Source: CAZLMW01 sp964560875 (lineage in GTDB: Bacteria > Myxococcota_A > UBA9042). From it: a DNA stretch of 64,000 bases. Positions 1 through 8,088 of this stretch are shown here, one piece after another; positions within the stretch are counted from its first letter, which is position 1, and the number at the start of each line of letters is the position of its first letter. The translations under genes were made by a program, and so were the position numbers. The DNA lies in the NCBI GenBank assembly GCA_964560875.1, contig CAZLMW010000018.1:1-64000 (forward strand). Direction: 5' to 3'. Under the pieces are notes generated by a model, which had not been told where the DNA came from, made no database searches, and saw only the letters and a list, made by a program, of their open reading frames with translations.

Positions 1-1128
1 CTAGCGGATTCGTTCGGAGACGCGACGGCTCAGCTCGATGATTGCGTCAGGCGTGCAGAGCTTGACCGAACAGCTCACGGCGGCAACGACCGGCTTGCGT
101 GCGTCCGCGAAGACCAACGTCACGACGCCCGCGAAGTGGGCCCGGAAACCCTGCTCGGCGACCTTATCCGTGGGGACGACGTCATTGTAGGTGTTGCGCA
201 TCGCGTTGAAGCGCGTGCGGCTGTCGACGAGGCTCAGATCACGCCAAACCTGGACGCTGACACCGAAAACACCCTTCTTGGTCGATTCGTAATACAGCGC
301 GTTGTACGCCTTGGTCGGATTGACGCCGGGCAGGTCCGAGCGACGGAACTTGTGCTTCTTGCCGAGCACGCGCTCGAGGTCGGCCGCTGAAACGTAGCCG
401 GTGACATCCAGCGGCGGGTCGGGGCGCTTGACCGGTTTGTCGATCACGTGCGGCACCGGCGCTAGTTTCGGCGCACCCTTGGGCATTACGCCGGTCGCCG
501 GCGGTTGCGGGGCAGCTGCGGCAGGAGCGGCTGCATTGGCAGGGGCAGCCGCCGGTGTCGCGGGCTTTTCGCCCGGAGGGGCCGCGCCTTCCTCGGGTTT
601 GGGAGCGTCGGCTTCAGCCTTCTGTAGCGCTTCGGCCTGGGCGAGCGCCTCTTCGGGGGTCGGTTCAGCGCCAGCCCCCTTTGCTTCGGCGGCGACAGGT
701 GCGGCGGGTGCAGCTGTGGGTTTAGCCCCCTCTCCAGTCGCTTCGTCGACGGCCTTGGTCGGGTCCGCGTTCGCTTCTCCAGCAGGCTTGCCTTCCTCGC
801 CCGGCCTGGCTTCGGTGCCGGCCATGCCGACTTCCTTTTCGCCTTTCGCACCTGGCGCTGCGTTGTCGTCAGCCTTGGCCTCGGCGACCTTGTCTTCCTT
901 GTCGCCGCGCTTTTTTTCTGCCGCTTTTTTGTCGGAATCACCGGCCTTCTTGTCGCCGTCTCCCTTCTTCTTGCGCTTCGCGGCGGCCTTCTTTTTCGAC
1001 TTGCGTTTGACCTTCGGGCGCCTCTTCACCGCCTTCTTTTCGTTTTTGTCCTTGCCGCATGCCGACATGGCCGCCGTTGCAAAAACGGCGGTGAGTAGCA
1101 GGGTTAGAAGGCGATTTTGGCGCATCAT
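1..1128 (-). CDS. Lipoprotein with long Lys/Ala/Glu/Pro-rich linker
   Basis: A complete 375-residue protein whose stop codon lies at the very edge of the window. The N-terminus is a signal peptide ending in a lipobox (AMSAC, acylated Cys at about residue 24), so it should be membrane-anchored. Residues 25 to about 235 are a low-complexity stretch, first Lys-rich and then Ala/Pro/Glu-rich, likely an extended spacer across the periplasm. The last 140 residues look globular and contain the phrase TGYVSAADLERVLGKKHKFRR. I do not recognise the C-terminal domain and assign no function. It is divergent from the lipoprotein gene at 1339, with 210 bases between them. Confidence 0.8.
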   Translation of the reverse strand: MMRQNRLLTLLLTAVFATAAMSACGKDKNEKKAVKRRPKVKRKSKKKAAAKRKKKGDGDKKAGDSDKKAAEKKRGDKEDKVAEAKADDNAAPGAKGEKEVGMAGTEARPGEEGKPAGEANADPTKAVDEATGEGAKPTAAPAAPVAAEAKGAGAEPTPEEALAQAEALQKAEADAPKPEEGAAPPGEKPATPAAAPANAAAPAAAAPQPPATGVMPKGAPKLAPVPHVIDKPVKRPDPPLDVTGYVSAADLERVLGKKHKFRRSDLPGVNPTKAYNALYYESTKKGVFGVSVQVWRDLSLVDSRTRFNAMRNTYNDVVPTDKVAEQGFRAHFAGVVTLVFADARKPVVAAVSCSVKLCTPDAIIELSRRVSERIR

Positions 1129-1338
1129 ATCGGGCTCCTCGCGCAGGCGCGGGCACTATCCGTGCATCCCCCAAGGGTGTCAAACGCAACGGGCGGCGTG
1201 GTCGCCCGCTACACACAACGCGGTTGCGGTCGCTGGCATTCCGAAGCAAGAGGCCGCGTCGTGCGTTGGCTTGACCGGCCCTGTTACCCCGCGCAGAATC
1301 GGCTGGTCGCGGCCTTCTTGGCCGTATCGGAGCCCCAA

Positions 1339-2052
1339 ATGAACCGCTCACCCGCGCCCGGAACGGCCCTCTTGCCGAGGCCCGCATTCGCACTGTTCGT
1401 CGCGTTGACGTTCGCCTTGATGGCGACGCTTTCAGCATGCGGCGGATCGAGCGAACAGGCCAAGAAAGACGACAAGAAAGCCGCGAAGAAGAACGACGCC
1501 CCCGGCGCGAACGGTCCCGTCCAGATGGAAACCGATGGCAACCAGGCAGTGCAGCGCATCGACGTCAACGGCGACAACAAGCCCGACGTGTTCAAGTTCT
1601 ATCGCATCGTCGGTCCGCCCCCCAAGGGCAAGGACGAGAGCGAAGCGCCCAAGGTCCTCGTTCGCAAAGAGATGGACGTCAACTTCGACCAGCGCACCGA
1701 CATCACCGAGTACTACACCGGCGAAGCGGGCAAAGAGCAGCTGATTCGGCAGGAATACGACCTCGACTTCGACGGTAAGGTCGACGAGACACGCCACTAC
1801 AAGTCCGGCCACGTCACGCTCATCGAGCTCGACCTTGGCTTTGACGGCCGCACCGACACGTGGCGCTACTACCAGTTGACCAAGAACGACGATGGCAAGA
1901 CGGTCAACCGCTTGATCGAGAAGCGCAAGGACACCAACGGTGACGGCGCGGTCGACGAGTGGGAGTACTACGTCAAGGGCAACCTCGCGAAGGTCGGCTT
2001 CGATACCGACGGCGACGGTACGCCCGATAAGTTCAAGAAGGTCGGCAAGTAG
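1339..2052 (+). CDS. Lipoprotein with repeated Asp-rich calcium-binding-like motifs
   Basis: A 237-residue protein starting at ATG 1339; the upstream in-frame extension is poor and lacks a signal. The signal peptide ends in a lipobox (TLSAC, Cys about 34), followed by a Lys-rich linker. The mature part holds about six copies of a D-x-[ND]-x-D-x-x-D pattern, for example DVNGDNKPD, DFDGKVDE, DTNGDGAVDEW and DTDGDGTPD, each followed by an aromatic strand. Such loops resemble EF-hand-like or thrombospondin type 3 calcium-binding repeats of secreted proteins. Calcium binding is inferred from the pattern; the biological role is unknown. Confidence 0.8.
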   Translation: MNRSPAPGTALLPRPAFALFVALTFALMATLSACGGSSEQAKKDDKKAAKKNDAPGANGPVQMETDGNQAVQRIDVNGDNKPDVFKFYRIVGPPPKGKDESEAPKVLVRKEMDVNFDQRTDITEYYTGEAGKEQLIRQEYDLDFDGKVDETRHYKSGHVTLIELDLGFDGRTDTWRYYQLTKNDDGKTVNRLIEKRKDTNGDGAVDEWEYYVKGNLAKVGFDTDGDGTPDKFKKVGK

Positions 2053-2101
2053 GCATCACGCCAAGCAGATCTGCGCCGACGAGAGCTCGATTTCGCGGCC
2101 G

Positions 2102-2917
2102 TCAGTCGCCCGATTCGTCCCCGCCCTGCAGCGACCACCATTGGCGCCGGATGATCCCGGCGGCCATCTCTTGATGCGCCCTGGCGAGGTCTCGGGCGCG
2201 CTGTAGCCAATCGGGGACGTCCTGCGAGGGCGCGAGCACGTTGCGGGCGACGAACCCGTCGATCTCCTGGCGCAACCCCTTCACATCCTTGCGACCCAGC
2301 TCCTCGGCCGAGTCACCGATGAACTCGTCGTCGAACGCGACACCACAGACCGCGCGCATCGCCTCCGTCTGGAGCGGACCGGGGTGGGCTCGATTCGTGT
2401 CGACCTCGGCGTCCGGGTCGGCTATTTCCGGACCTTCTTCTTCTTTTTTGCCGCGCTTTTTCGTGCGGTCCTTGTCTCGGTGACGCGGTTTCCAGATGCC
2501 GCGCCGGGGTAACATCAGCAGGTGCGGGATCGCTTCGTGGTTGATGTGGCGGGGCGCTTGCACGCCGACTCGGAGCTCGAGCACCTGCATCGTGAGGTCG
2601 TCGACGTACCCGTGGGACGTGATTCCTTCCTGGCGCTGGAATCGTTTGATCGCCTGGCGCGTGACCGGTCCCAGCTTGCCGTCGATGCTCAAGTTGGTGC
2701 CGAGGATCACGTTGAGCGCGACCTGCACCCACTTGGGCATGAAGTCCTGGGTGTTGTCGGTCGGCGGCTTGAACCGTGTCGGGTTGAGCGTCCGCCGGCT
2801 GCTGTCGTAGCCGAGGCCGCTCAACATGCGCTTGAAGTCGCCCTTGAGCATGTCCGCTTTGGCCAGCCCCATGAGCATGAGGCGGCGGCGGTCTTTGACT
2901 CGATGCAGGACTTTCAT
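2102..2917 (-). CDS. Peptidoglycan-binding-domain protein
   Basis: A 271-residue protein. Residues about 60-115 match the PG_binding_1 fold: a helix with VQVALN, the loop IDGKLGPVTRQAIKRFQ, then a helix ending TMQVLEL. This domain normally binds peptidoglycan or serves as a substrate-recognition module of cell wall enzymes. No signal peptide is visible at the N-terminus (MKVLHRVKDRR), so the location is unclear. A Lys/Glu-rich linker (KKRGKKEEEG) leads to a helical C-terminal region without a recognisable catalytic motif. It lies 42 bases downstream of ruvX on the same strand and may be co-transcribed with it. Confidence 0.75.
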   Translation of the reverse strand: MKVLHRVKDRRRLMLMGLAKADMLKGDFKRMLSGLGYDSSRRTLNPTRFKPPTDNTQDFMPKWVQVALNVILGTNLSIDGKLGPVTRQAIKRFQRQEGITSHGYVDDLTMQVLELRVGVQAPRHINHEAIPHLLMLPRRGIWKPRHRDKDRTKKRGKKEEEGPEIADPDAEVDTNRAHPGPLQTEAMRAVCGVAFDDEFIGDSAEELGRKDVKGLRQEIDGFVARNVLAPSQDVPDWLQRARDLARAHQEMAAGIIRRQWWSLQGGDESGD

Positions 2918-2959
2918 GGCGCTTCCGCGGGTTGCCCAAACGGTATCAATGCGCGGCCA

Positions 2960-3412
2960 TCACGTCACCTGTGAAGCGGGCACGGCGTGGGCGATCTCGC
3001 CGCGGAGCCAGCGGTCGAGGATGCGCGCCGCTGCGACTTTATCCACCACTTTGCGGCGTCGTGCGTTGCGGAGGCCGAGCAGCCGCAGCTCGTCGTGCGC
3101 TTCGGCGGTGGTTTGGGCTTCGTCGACAAGGAAGACGGGGCGCGGTTGCTTGTCGGCGAGTGCTTGCGCGAAGTTGCGGGCGAGCCGGTTCATGTCGTCG
3201 GCGCCGTCGGTCGCAATGGGCAGGCCGACGATGTAGACGCCGACGTTCTTCCGTTCGATGAGGCGTTCGATGGCGGCGATATCTTTGCGGGTCCCTTTGC
3301 GATGCACGACGTCGAGGGGCAGCGCGACTTCGACCTCTGGATCGGTGATTGCGACGCCGATGCGGGCGCGTCCCACGTCGAGAGAGGCGGCGATTTGGCT
3401 GCGGCGATCCAC
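2960..3412 (-). CDS. ruvX: RuvX/YqgF-type Holliday junction resolvase-like protein
   Basis: A 150-residue RNase H-fold protein of the YqgF/RuvX family, which acts in 16S rRNA maturation and/or Holliday junction processing. The first strand motif LDVGRARIGVAITDP carries the catalytic Asp. The middle IVGLPIATDG and FLVDEAQTT segments and the C-terminal KVDKVAAARILDRWL with its Asp are all typical. GTG 3412 was chosen as start because a GGAG lies five bases upstream and the domain begins shortly after; an in-frame GTG at 3451 would add 13 basic residues. It is divergent from the glutaredoxin gene. Confidence 0.88.
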   Translation of the reverse strand: MDRRSQIAASLDVGRARIGVAITDPEVEVALPLDVVHRKGTRKDIAAIERLIERKNVGVYIVGLPIATDGADDMNRLARNFAQALADKQPRPVFLVDEAQTTAEAHDELRLLGLRNARRRKVVDKVAAARILDRWLRGEIAHAVPASQVT

Positions 3413-3490
3413 GACAACTCCGCGCTTGCAACGCGGTCGCGCTGCGTCCACAGTCCCGGCTTGCTCGGCCCCGTGAGCGAGGATCTACGC

Positions 3491-3760
3491 ATGACCGCGC
3501 CCGTTGTCATCTACCGAACCCGCATTTGCCCCTATTGCGTGATGGCTGCTCGATTCTTCGACGGACGCGGCGTCGCCTACGAGGAGATCTACCTCGACGG
3601 CAAACCGCGCGAGCGCGCCGACCTCATGGCCCGCACCAACTTCCGGACAGTGCCCCAAATCTTCATCGGCGAGCAGTTCGTAGGTGGCTATGACGACGTC
3701 GCGCGTCTTGATCGGCAGGGCAAACTCCAGGCGCTTCTCGACGGAGCGCCGGCGCAATGA
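3491..3760 (+). CDS. grxC: Glutaredoxin
   Basis: An 89-residue monothiol/dithiol oxidoreductase of the glutaredoxin family. The redox motif CPYC is at residues 13-16, the cis-Pro segment TVPQIFI follows at about 56-62, and the glutathione-binding GGYDD comes after it. These are hallmarks of the GrxC class, which reduces disulfides using glutathione. The start at ATG 3491 gives the standard family length. The stop overlaps the start of the next gene by four bases (ATGA), so it heads a translationally coupled operon with two lipoproteins, aspartokinase and thymidylate kinase. The symbol reflects the class, not proven orthology. Confidence 0.92.
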   Translation: MTAPVVIYRTRICPYCVMAARFFDGRGVAYEEIYLDGKPRERADLMARTNFRTVPQIFIGEQFVGGYDDVARLDRQGKLQALLDGAPAQ

Positions 3761-4230
3761 ACCCGTCGGTCCGCTGGGTGGTTTTGCCAAGGTTGGGCCT
3801 GGTCCTGACATTGCTGGTCCTGGCATCGCTGGTCCTCGCAACGTCGGCCTGCAGCGGCTGGCAAACGCGCCGAACAGCGCTGCGTGATGCGGTTACGTCG
3901 TACGCCACCGCGGTTCGCTGGGGTCACGTGCAGAAGGCCGCACGCTACATTCCCGACAAGCAACGAGCCGATTTCATCGCCCGCAAGCGCGAGGCATATC
4001 GGCACCTTCGGGTGCACGAGGTCGAGGTTCGTTCGGTCAACTTGAACGACGACCAGAGCCGCGCCCGCGTCCTGCTGGCCATGGCGTTTTCTGTTGGTGG
4101 CAACCCGATCATCAAGCGCCACATGGTCGAACAGCAGTGGCGCCACGGCGATTTTGGCTGGGTCGTGGTCAAGCGCCGCCGCGTCAAGGCCAAGAAGTCC
4201 AAGTCGAGCACCCCCGGGGACCTGTATTGA
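3757..4230 (+). CDS. Small lipoprotein of unknown function
   Basis: A 157-residue protein with a long hydrophobic signal ending in a lipobox (ATSAC, Cys about 32). The mature part begins with a helix, TALRDAVTSYATAVRWG, and has a compact alpha/beta C-terminus ending in a basic tail rich in Lys and Arg. The profile resembles small periplasmic SnoaL/NTF2-like lipoproteins, but no motif is decisive. It overlaps the glutaredoxin stop (3757-3760) and the TTG start of aspartokinase (4227-4230), so its translation is coupled at both ends. Confidence 0.8.
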   Translation: MNPSVRWVVLPRLGLVLTLLVLASLVLATSACSGWQTRRTALRDAVTSYATAVRWGHVQKAARYIPDKQRADFIARKREAYRHLRVHEVEVRSVNLNDDQSRARVLLAMAFSVGGNPIIKRHMVEQQWRHGDFGWVVVKRRRVKAKKSKSSTPGDLY

Positions 4231-5468
4231 CGGGATCGGTCTCCACGGGGCCTGCCACGACCGCGATTACACCGGTCGTCGTGAAGAAATTCGGTGGTTC
4301 GTCCGTCGCCGATGTGGACCGCATCCGCGCTGTCGCTGACCACGTGGTCGCGACGCATCGCGGTGGCAAGCGGGTCGTTGTCGTCGTTTCGGCGATGGGC
4401 AAGACGACCGATGAGCTTGTGAGACTGGCGGCCAGGGCAGCGACGATGCCGGACCGGCGTGAAATGGACATGCTGCTGACCGCGGGTGAGCGCATTTCGA
4501 TGGCCCTGTTGGCGATGGCGATTCGGGATCGCGGCGTGCCAGCGACGTCGTTGACCGGCAGCCAGAGCGGGATCATCACCAACGATCGACAGGGCAACGC
4601 CGAAGTCGTCGAGGTGCGCCCGTACCGCGTCGAGGACGCACTTGAAGCCGGCCACGTCGTTATTGTCGCAGGCTTTCAGGGTGTGAGTTACAGGCGTGAG
4701 GTTACGACGCTCGGTCGCGGAGGCAGCGATACGACTGCGGTCGCGCTGGCCGCGGCACTGGGCGCAGAGGCCTGTGAGATCTACTCGGATGTCGACGGCG
4801 TCTACAGCGCCGATCCCCGTGTCGTTGTTTCCGCGCAACGCCTCGCGGAGCTCGACCACGACCAGATGCTCGACCTTGCCCGGGCTGGAGCCCGCGTTCT
4901 TGCCGCCGATGCTGTCGCCTACGCGCGCGCCAAGAAGATCGCGTTGTTCGTTCGAGCCGCCGATGGTCGCCCGGGGGAGACGCTCGTTCGACGCGATGCG
5001 CCTGGCCTGCAACCTGTTCTTTGCGGCGTCGGCATGCGCGAAGACGCGTGGTTGTGGCGATTTGACATCACCGCCGACGCTGAGCTCCGCCTCGACGGTC
5101 TGCTCGACGGGGCCCAGCCCTCCGTGGTGTTGCATTCGCGCGTTTCGGCCGATGGGGCGAGCCGGCACGTGCTGCTGTTCGCCCGCGCCCCCGGAGACAA
5201 GGACGGCGATGCGCATCGACAACTCGCTGCGAAGATCGATGGGCTGGTGGGCGAGGAGGGCCGTGACGGACACACGCTTGTAACGGCCGTGCTGCGCGGA
5301 ACACGAGCTGATGGCGCTGCACGACGCGTATTTGAATCGATCGCTCGAACGCATTCAGCGGCGGCGACGATCGTGCATGGCCGGTGCTGCAGCGCGCTCA
5401 TACCAGGCGAATCGGCGGACGAATTCGGCCGCGTCGTTCACGACGCCCTGCTTGGAGAGGCGCAGTGA
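4227..5468 (+). CDS. lysC: Aspartate kinase
   Basis: A 413-residue enzyme phosphorylating L-aspartate in the first step of Lys/Thr/Met and diaminopimelate synthesis. The kinase domain is canonical: KKFGGSSVADVDRI at the N-terminus, TAGERISMALLAMA, and TLGRGGSDTTAVALAAALGA followed by EIYSDVDGVYSADPR. The C-terminal 150 residues occupy the place of the tandem ACT regulatory domains but diverge from the usual allosteric motifs, so feedback control may differ. The TTG start at 4227 is inferred from the four-base overlap with the preceding stop; in-frame codons further upstream read into unrelated sequence. It also overlaps the next gene by four bases. Confidence 0.9.
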   Translation: MTGSVSTGPATTAITPVVVKKFGGSSVADVDRIRAVADHVVATHRGGKRVVVVVSAMGKTTDELVRLAARAATMPDRREMDMLLTAGERISMALLAMAIRDRGVPATSLTGSQSGIITNDRQGNAEVVEVRPYRVEDALEAGHVVIVAGFQGVSYRREVTTLGRGGSDTTAVALAAALGAEACEIYSDVDGVYSADPRVVVSAQRLAELDHDQMLDLARAGARVLAADAVAYARAKKIALFVRAADGRPGETLVRRDAPGLQPVLCGVGMREDAWLWRFDITADAELRLDGLLDGAQPSVVLHSRVSADGASRHVLLFARAPGDKDGDAHRQLAAKIDGLVGEEGRDGHTLVTAVLRGTRADGAARRVFESIARTHSAAATIVHGRCCSALIPGESADEFGRVVHDALLGEAQ

Positions 5469-6304
5469 ATCACCCTCTACGCCTGAAGTTGCTCGCCATT
5501 GCGGTCGCCGCGTCGCTCGTCGGCTGCACCGGCGGTCAGACGTTGCCTGAGAAGGGTCCGAAGACCGCCCAGGCCGTGCTTGAGAAGGCGCTTGCCCTGC
5601 CGTTGCCCAAGACGCTGCAGGGCATGTCGCGGTTGGACAGCTACGTCAAAGGCGAGGCGCGCAAGGGCGATGTCTTGTTGCTGCTCGAAAGGCCGGGCAA
5701 GGCGCAGTTCAAGGTCCTGACCCCAACCCTTGATCTGATCGCTGCCTTGACGACGGACGGCAGCCGCTTCTCGTCGTTTCAGCGCGGCCACGCACAGTGC
5801 CATGTCGGCGAGGCTTGCGCCGCCAACATCGCCCGCCTGGTGCCGATCGCGTTGCCGCCCAAGCAGATGGTCGACGCAATGCTCGGTTTGCCGCCGTTGA
5901 TCGACAGCCCCAAGCGCAAGCTCGGGTGGGACAGCAAACGCGGCGCGTACAAGGTGCGGATCGGGCCGACCAAGGACGGGACGACGCAGGATGTGTGGGT
6001 GCGTCCCAACGATTTTCGCATCCTCGCGGCGGTGATTGAAAAGGGTGGAAAGCGTGTCGCCTCCATCGCGTACACCGGTCATGACGATGTCGCGAAGATG
6101 GGGCCCCCCAAGGTGATGAGGATGCTGCTGCCCGCCAAACAGATCGACATGTCGCTGACGCTGCGGGATGTCGAGTTGAACGCGCCGATCGAGGCGGACG
6201 TCTTTGCGCCGACGTGCCCAACGGGTACGGTAGCCATCGAGTTGCCCTGCCAAGCTGCCGGGCCCGTCCTGCAACCGCCCGCACCGGCGCGGAGCCAACC
6301 TTGA
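5465..6304 (+). CDS. Outer-membrane-type lipoprotein, LolB/LolA-like fold suspected
   Basis: A 279-residue lipoprotein that starts with GTG overlapping the lysC stop. The lipobox SLVGC places the acylated Cys at about residue 21. The mature region has alternating beta-strands such as GDVLLLLERPGKAQFKVLTP and KVRIGPTKDGTTQDVWVRP, giving the half-barrel strand pattern seen in LolA/LolB and DUF4292-type lipoproteins that bind acyl chains. That similarity is by pattern only. The C-terminus carries several Pro and two Cys. Its TGA overlaps the TTG start of tmk. Confidence 0.72.
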   Translation: MNHPLRLKLLAIAVAASLVGCTGGQTLPEKGPKTAQAVLEKALALPLPKTLQGMSRLDSYVKGEARKGDVLLLLERPGKAQFKVLTPTLDLIAALTTDGSRFSSFQRGHAQCHVGEACAANIARLVPIALPPKQMVDAMLGLPPLIDSPKRKLGWDSKRGAYKVRIGPTKDGTTQDVWVRPNDFRILAAVIEKGGKRVASIAYTGHDDVAKMGPPKVMRMLLPAKQIDMSLTLRDVELNAPIEADVFAPTCPTGTVAIELPCQAAGPVLQPPAPARSQP

Positions 6305-6972
6305 GCGAAAGTCCCCTGTTCATCGTGATGGAAGGCTGCGACGGCTCGGGGACGACGACGCAGGGCGACATGCTCGCGGACGCGTTGCGGCGCTCGGGGC
6401 GTTCGGTGTTACGGACTTCGGAGCCCAGCGGCGGCGAGATTGGCCAGCTCATTCGACGTGTGCTTCGCGGTCAGACCGACCGCCCGCTCACGCCCCAGAT
6501 TATCGCGCTGCTCTTCGCCGCCGACCGCATTCACCACTGCCAGACCGAGATCGGGCCGGCCTTGGCGCGCGGCGAGTTCGTCGTGTGCGATCGTTATCTC
6601 GCGTCGTCGTTGTCGTTTCAGATCGTCGACGGTGAGGGCGGGATCTCCGAACAGTGGTTGCGCTCGATCAACCAGCCGATCATCGAACCGGATATCTCGT
6701 TGCTGGTCGACGTACCGCCCGAGACGTCGATGGCGCGCATCGCCAAGCGCGGCCGCCCCAGGGAGCTGTTCGAAGAGCTGCAGACGCTCACGAAAGTGCG
6801 GAAACGCTACCGCGCTCTGTTCGAAGCTGACGATGCTGGTTTCGGGCAGACCCTCATAGTTGACGGCCATCGATCGCGCGAAGAGATCGCCTATGACGTG
6901 CTGGGCAAGGTGATGAACATGCTCGGGGATCGCGCTCGCAACGCGGCTGCCCGTATGTCGACCGGCGTCTAA
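6301..6972 (+). CDS. tmk: Thymidylate kinase (dTMP kinase), unusual P-loop
   Basis: A 223-residue enzyme converting dTMP to dTDP. Typical features are the EPSGGEIGQLIRRVL segment, the DR(Y) motif in FVVCDRYLASSLSFQ, and the Arg-rich lid SMARIAKRGRPRELFEE. The P-loop at residues 11-20 reads EGCDGSGTTT: the Walker A lysine expected after the third Gly is a threonine. The rest of the enzyme looks intact, so this may be a lineage variant rather than an inactive protein. The TTG start at 6301 follows from the four-base overlap with the preceding lipoprotein. The gene ends only three bases from a convergent gene. Confidence 0.88.
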   Translation: MSESPLFIVMEGCDGSGTTTQGDMLADALRRSGRSVLRTSEPSGGEIGQLIRRVLRGQTDRPLTPQIIALLFAADRIHHCQTEIGPALARGEFVVCDRYLASSLSFQIVDGEGGISEQWLRSINQPIIEPDISLLVDVPPETSMARIAKRGRPRELFEELQTLTKVRKRYRALFEADDAGFGQTLIVDGHRSREEIAYDVLGKVMNMLGDRARNAAARMSTGV

Positions 6973-6975
6973 AAA

Positions 6976-8088
6976 CTAGAGCGACTTCGCGCAGCGGAAT
7001 CCGATTGTCGCGTCGCTTTCATTCCACATACGCATCCAGCCGCGATGGTCGCTGCGCCCTTCGCAGGGCTGGCCCTCGCGCGATCCGGATCCTTCGGCGT
7101 AGTGGCCGCCTCTCACAACCCGCGTTGCGAGCTTGTTGGTAGCCGCGGCATCGAGCACGAGCGGCTGTTGTGACGCGCTGTAGATCGGGCACACCGGCGC
7201 GCCGCACGTGCGGAAACATGCGCTCGAATCGGCTCCACAGCTGCAACCGCTGCAGTGGATCTTGCACGCATCGGCGCTCTTCTCGGTGGTGCGGCAGGCG
7301 AGACAGTCGTCGCAGTCGTACGTTTGGCCCATGTCGCACGTCGCCCGCGGATCCCCATCGCTTGCCGTCCACTCGGCGACGTTGCCGGCGAGGTCGTACA
7401 CGGTCACGCCGTCTTCGAGCACCTGGTCTTCGTCGGCGGTGGCGACCTTTTCGGGATGATCGCGGACTGTGCAGCCGCCGAGGTAGATGTCGCGATCGCC
7501 GCACTCGCCCGGTCCGTTCCTTGGCCCTTTGGGTCCCCACGGATAGACCTGCTTGCCGGCGATGTCCTTGGCGGGTCCTGCTGCCACGCGCTCCCATTCG
7601 AACTCGGACGGCAGCCGCTTGCCGACCCACTTGCAGTACTCGGCGGCCTGCCCGGCGTGCACATGAATCACCGGATGGTCGGCGAATTTGTGGTTCTCGA
7701 CGACGAGTTCGGAGTCGATCGAGCCGTAGTAGCGCTGGACACCGGGCGCGCTCATCTTGGCGGGCCGCGAACAGCCTCCGAGCTCGACGCAGTGCCGGTA
7801 TTGCTCGTTGGTCACTTCGTGGCGATCGATGGCGAACGGCTTTAGCTCAACCAGCACGGACGGAGCGCCGGGATGCATCGCCTTGGACGTGTCGGTGCAG
7901 GCCGCAGGCAAGGTCACCCCGCAAGCTGCGTCGTCCATACCGAATCGAAAGACCAGACCGGACGTGACGGGAACCATAGCCGTGGTCTTGGGCGGCTCCC
8001 GACCGGTTGCACACGCCGACAGGATCAGCAGCGCGCCGATGGCCCATGTGCGGTTGTGGCGGCGTTCGAGGCCGTTGCTGGCAGTCAC
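6976..8088 (-). CDS. Formylglycine-generating-enzyme-like (SUMF1) lipoprotein
   Basis: A 370-residue lipoprotein (lipobox LSAC, Cys about 26) followed by an FGE/SUMF1-type domain. Diagnostic stretches are FAIDRHEVTNEQYRHCVE, the HPVIHV segment before AEYCKWVGKRLPSEFEWE, VYDLAGNVAEW, and the C-terminal RVVRGGHY and IGFRCAKS. A Cys-rich insert of about 45 residues (CDDCLACR through CGAPVCP) sits in the second half and is unusual. Envelope FGE-fold proteins often lack enzyme activity and act in binding, so a catalytic role is not assumed. The GTG start overlaps the stop of the PEGA gene (8085-8088). It is the last gene of the sigma-factor cluster. Confidence 0.85.
   Translation of the reverse strand: MTASNGLERRHNRTWAIGALLILSACATGREPPKTTAMVPVTSGLVFRFGMDDAACGVTLPAACTDTSKAMHPGAPSVLVELKPFAIDRHEVTNEQYRHCVELGGCSRPAKMSAPGVQRYYGSIDSELVVENHKFADHPVIHVHAGQAAEYCKWVGKRLPSEFEWERVAAGPAKDIAGKQVYPWGPKGPRNGPGECGDRDIYLGGCTVRDHPEKVATADEDQVLEDGVTVYDLAGNVAEWTASDGDPRATCDMGQTYDCDDCLACRTTEKSADACKIHCSGCSCGADSSACFRTCGAPVCPIYSASQQPLVLDAAATNKLATRVVRGGHYAEGSGSREGQPCEGRSDHRGWMRMWNESDATIGFRCAKSL

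Noticed and set aside
401..1342. Long plus-strand open frame opposite the first lipoprotein
   Set aside because: Its Ala/Gly/Ser/Pro-only composition is the mirror of the Lys/Ala/Glu/Pro linker on the minus strand, which has a signal peptide and lipobox.
3945..5354. Long minus-strand open frame opposite lysC
   Set aside because: Lacks domain motifs; aspartokinase motifs on the plus strand are clear.
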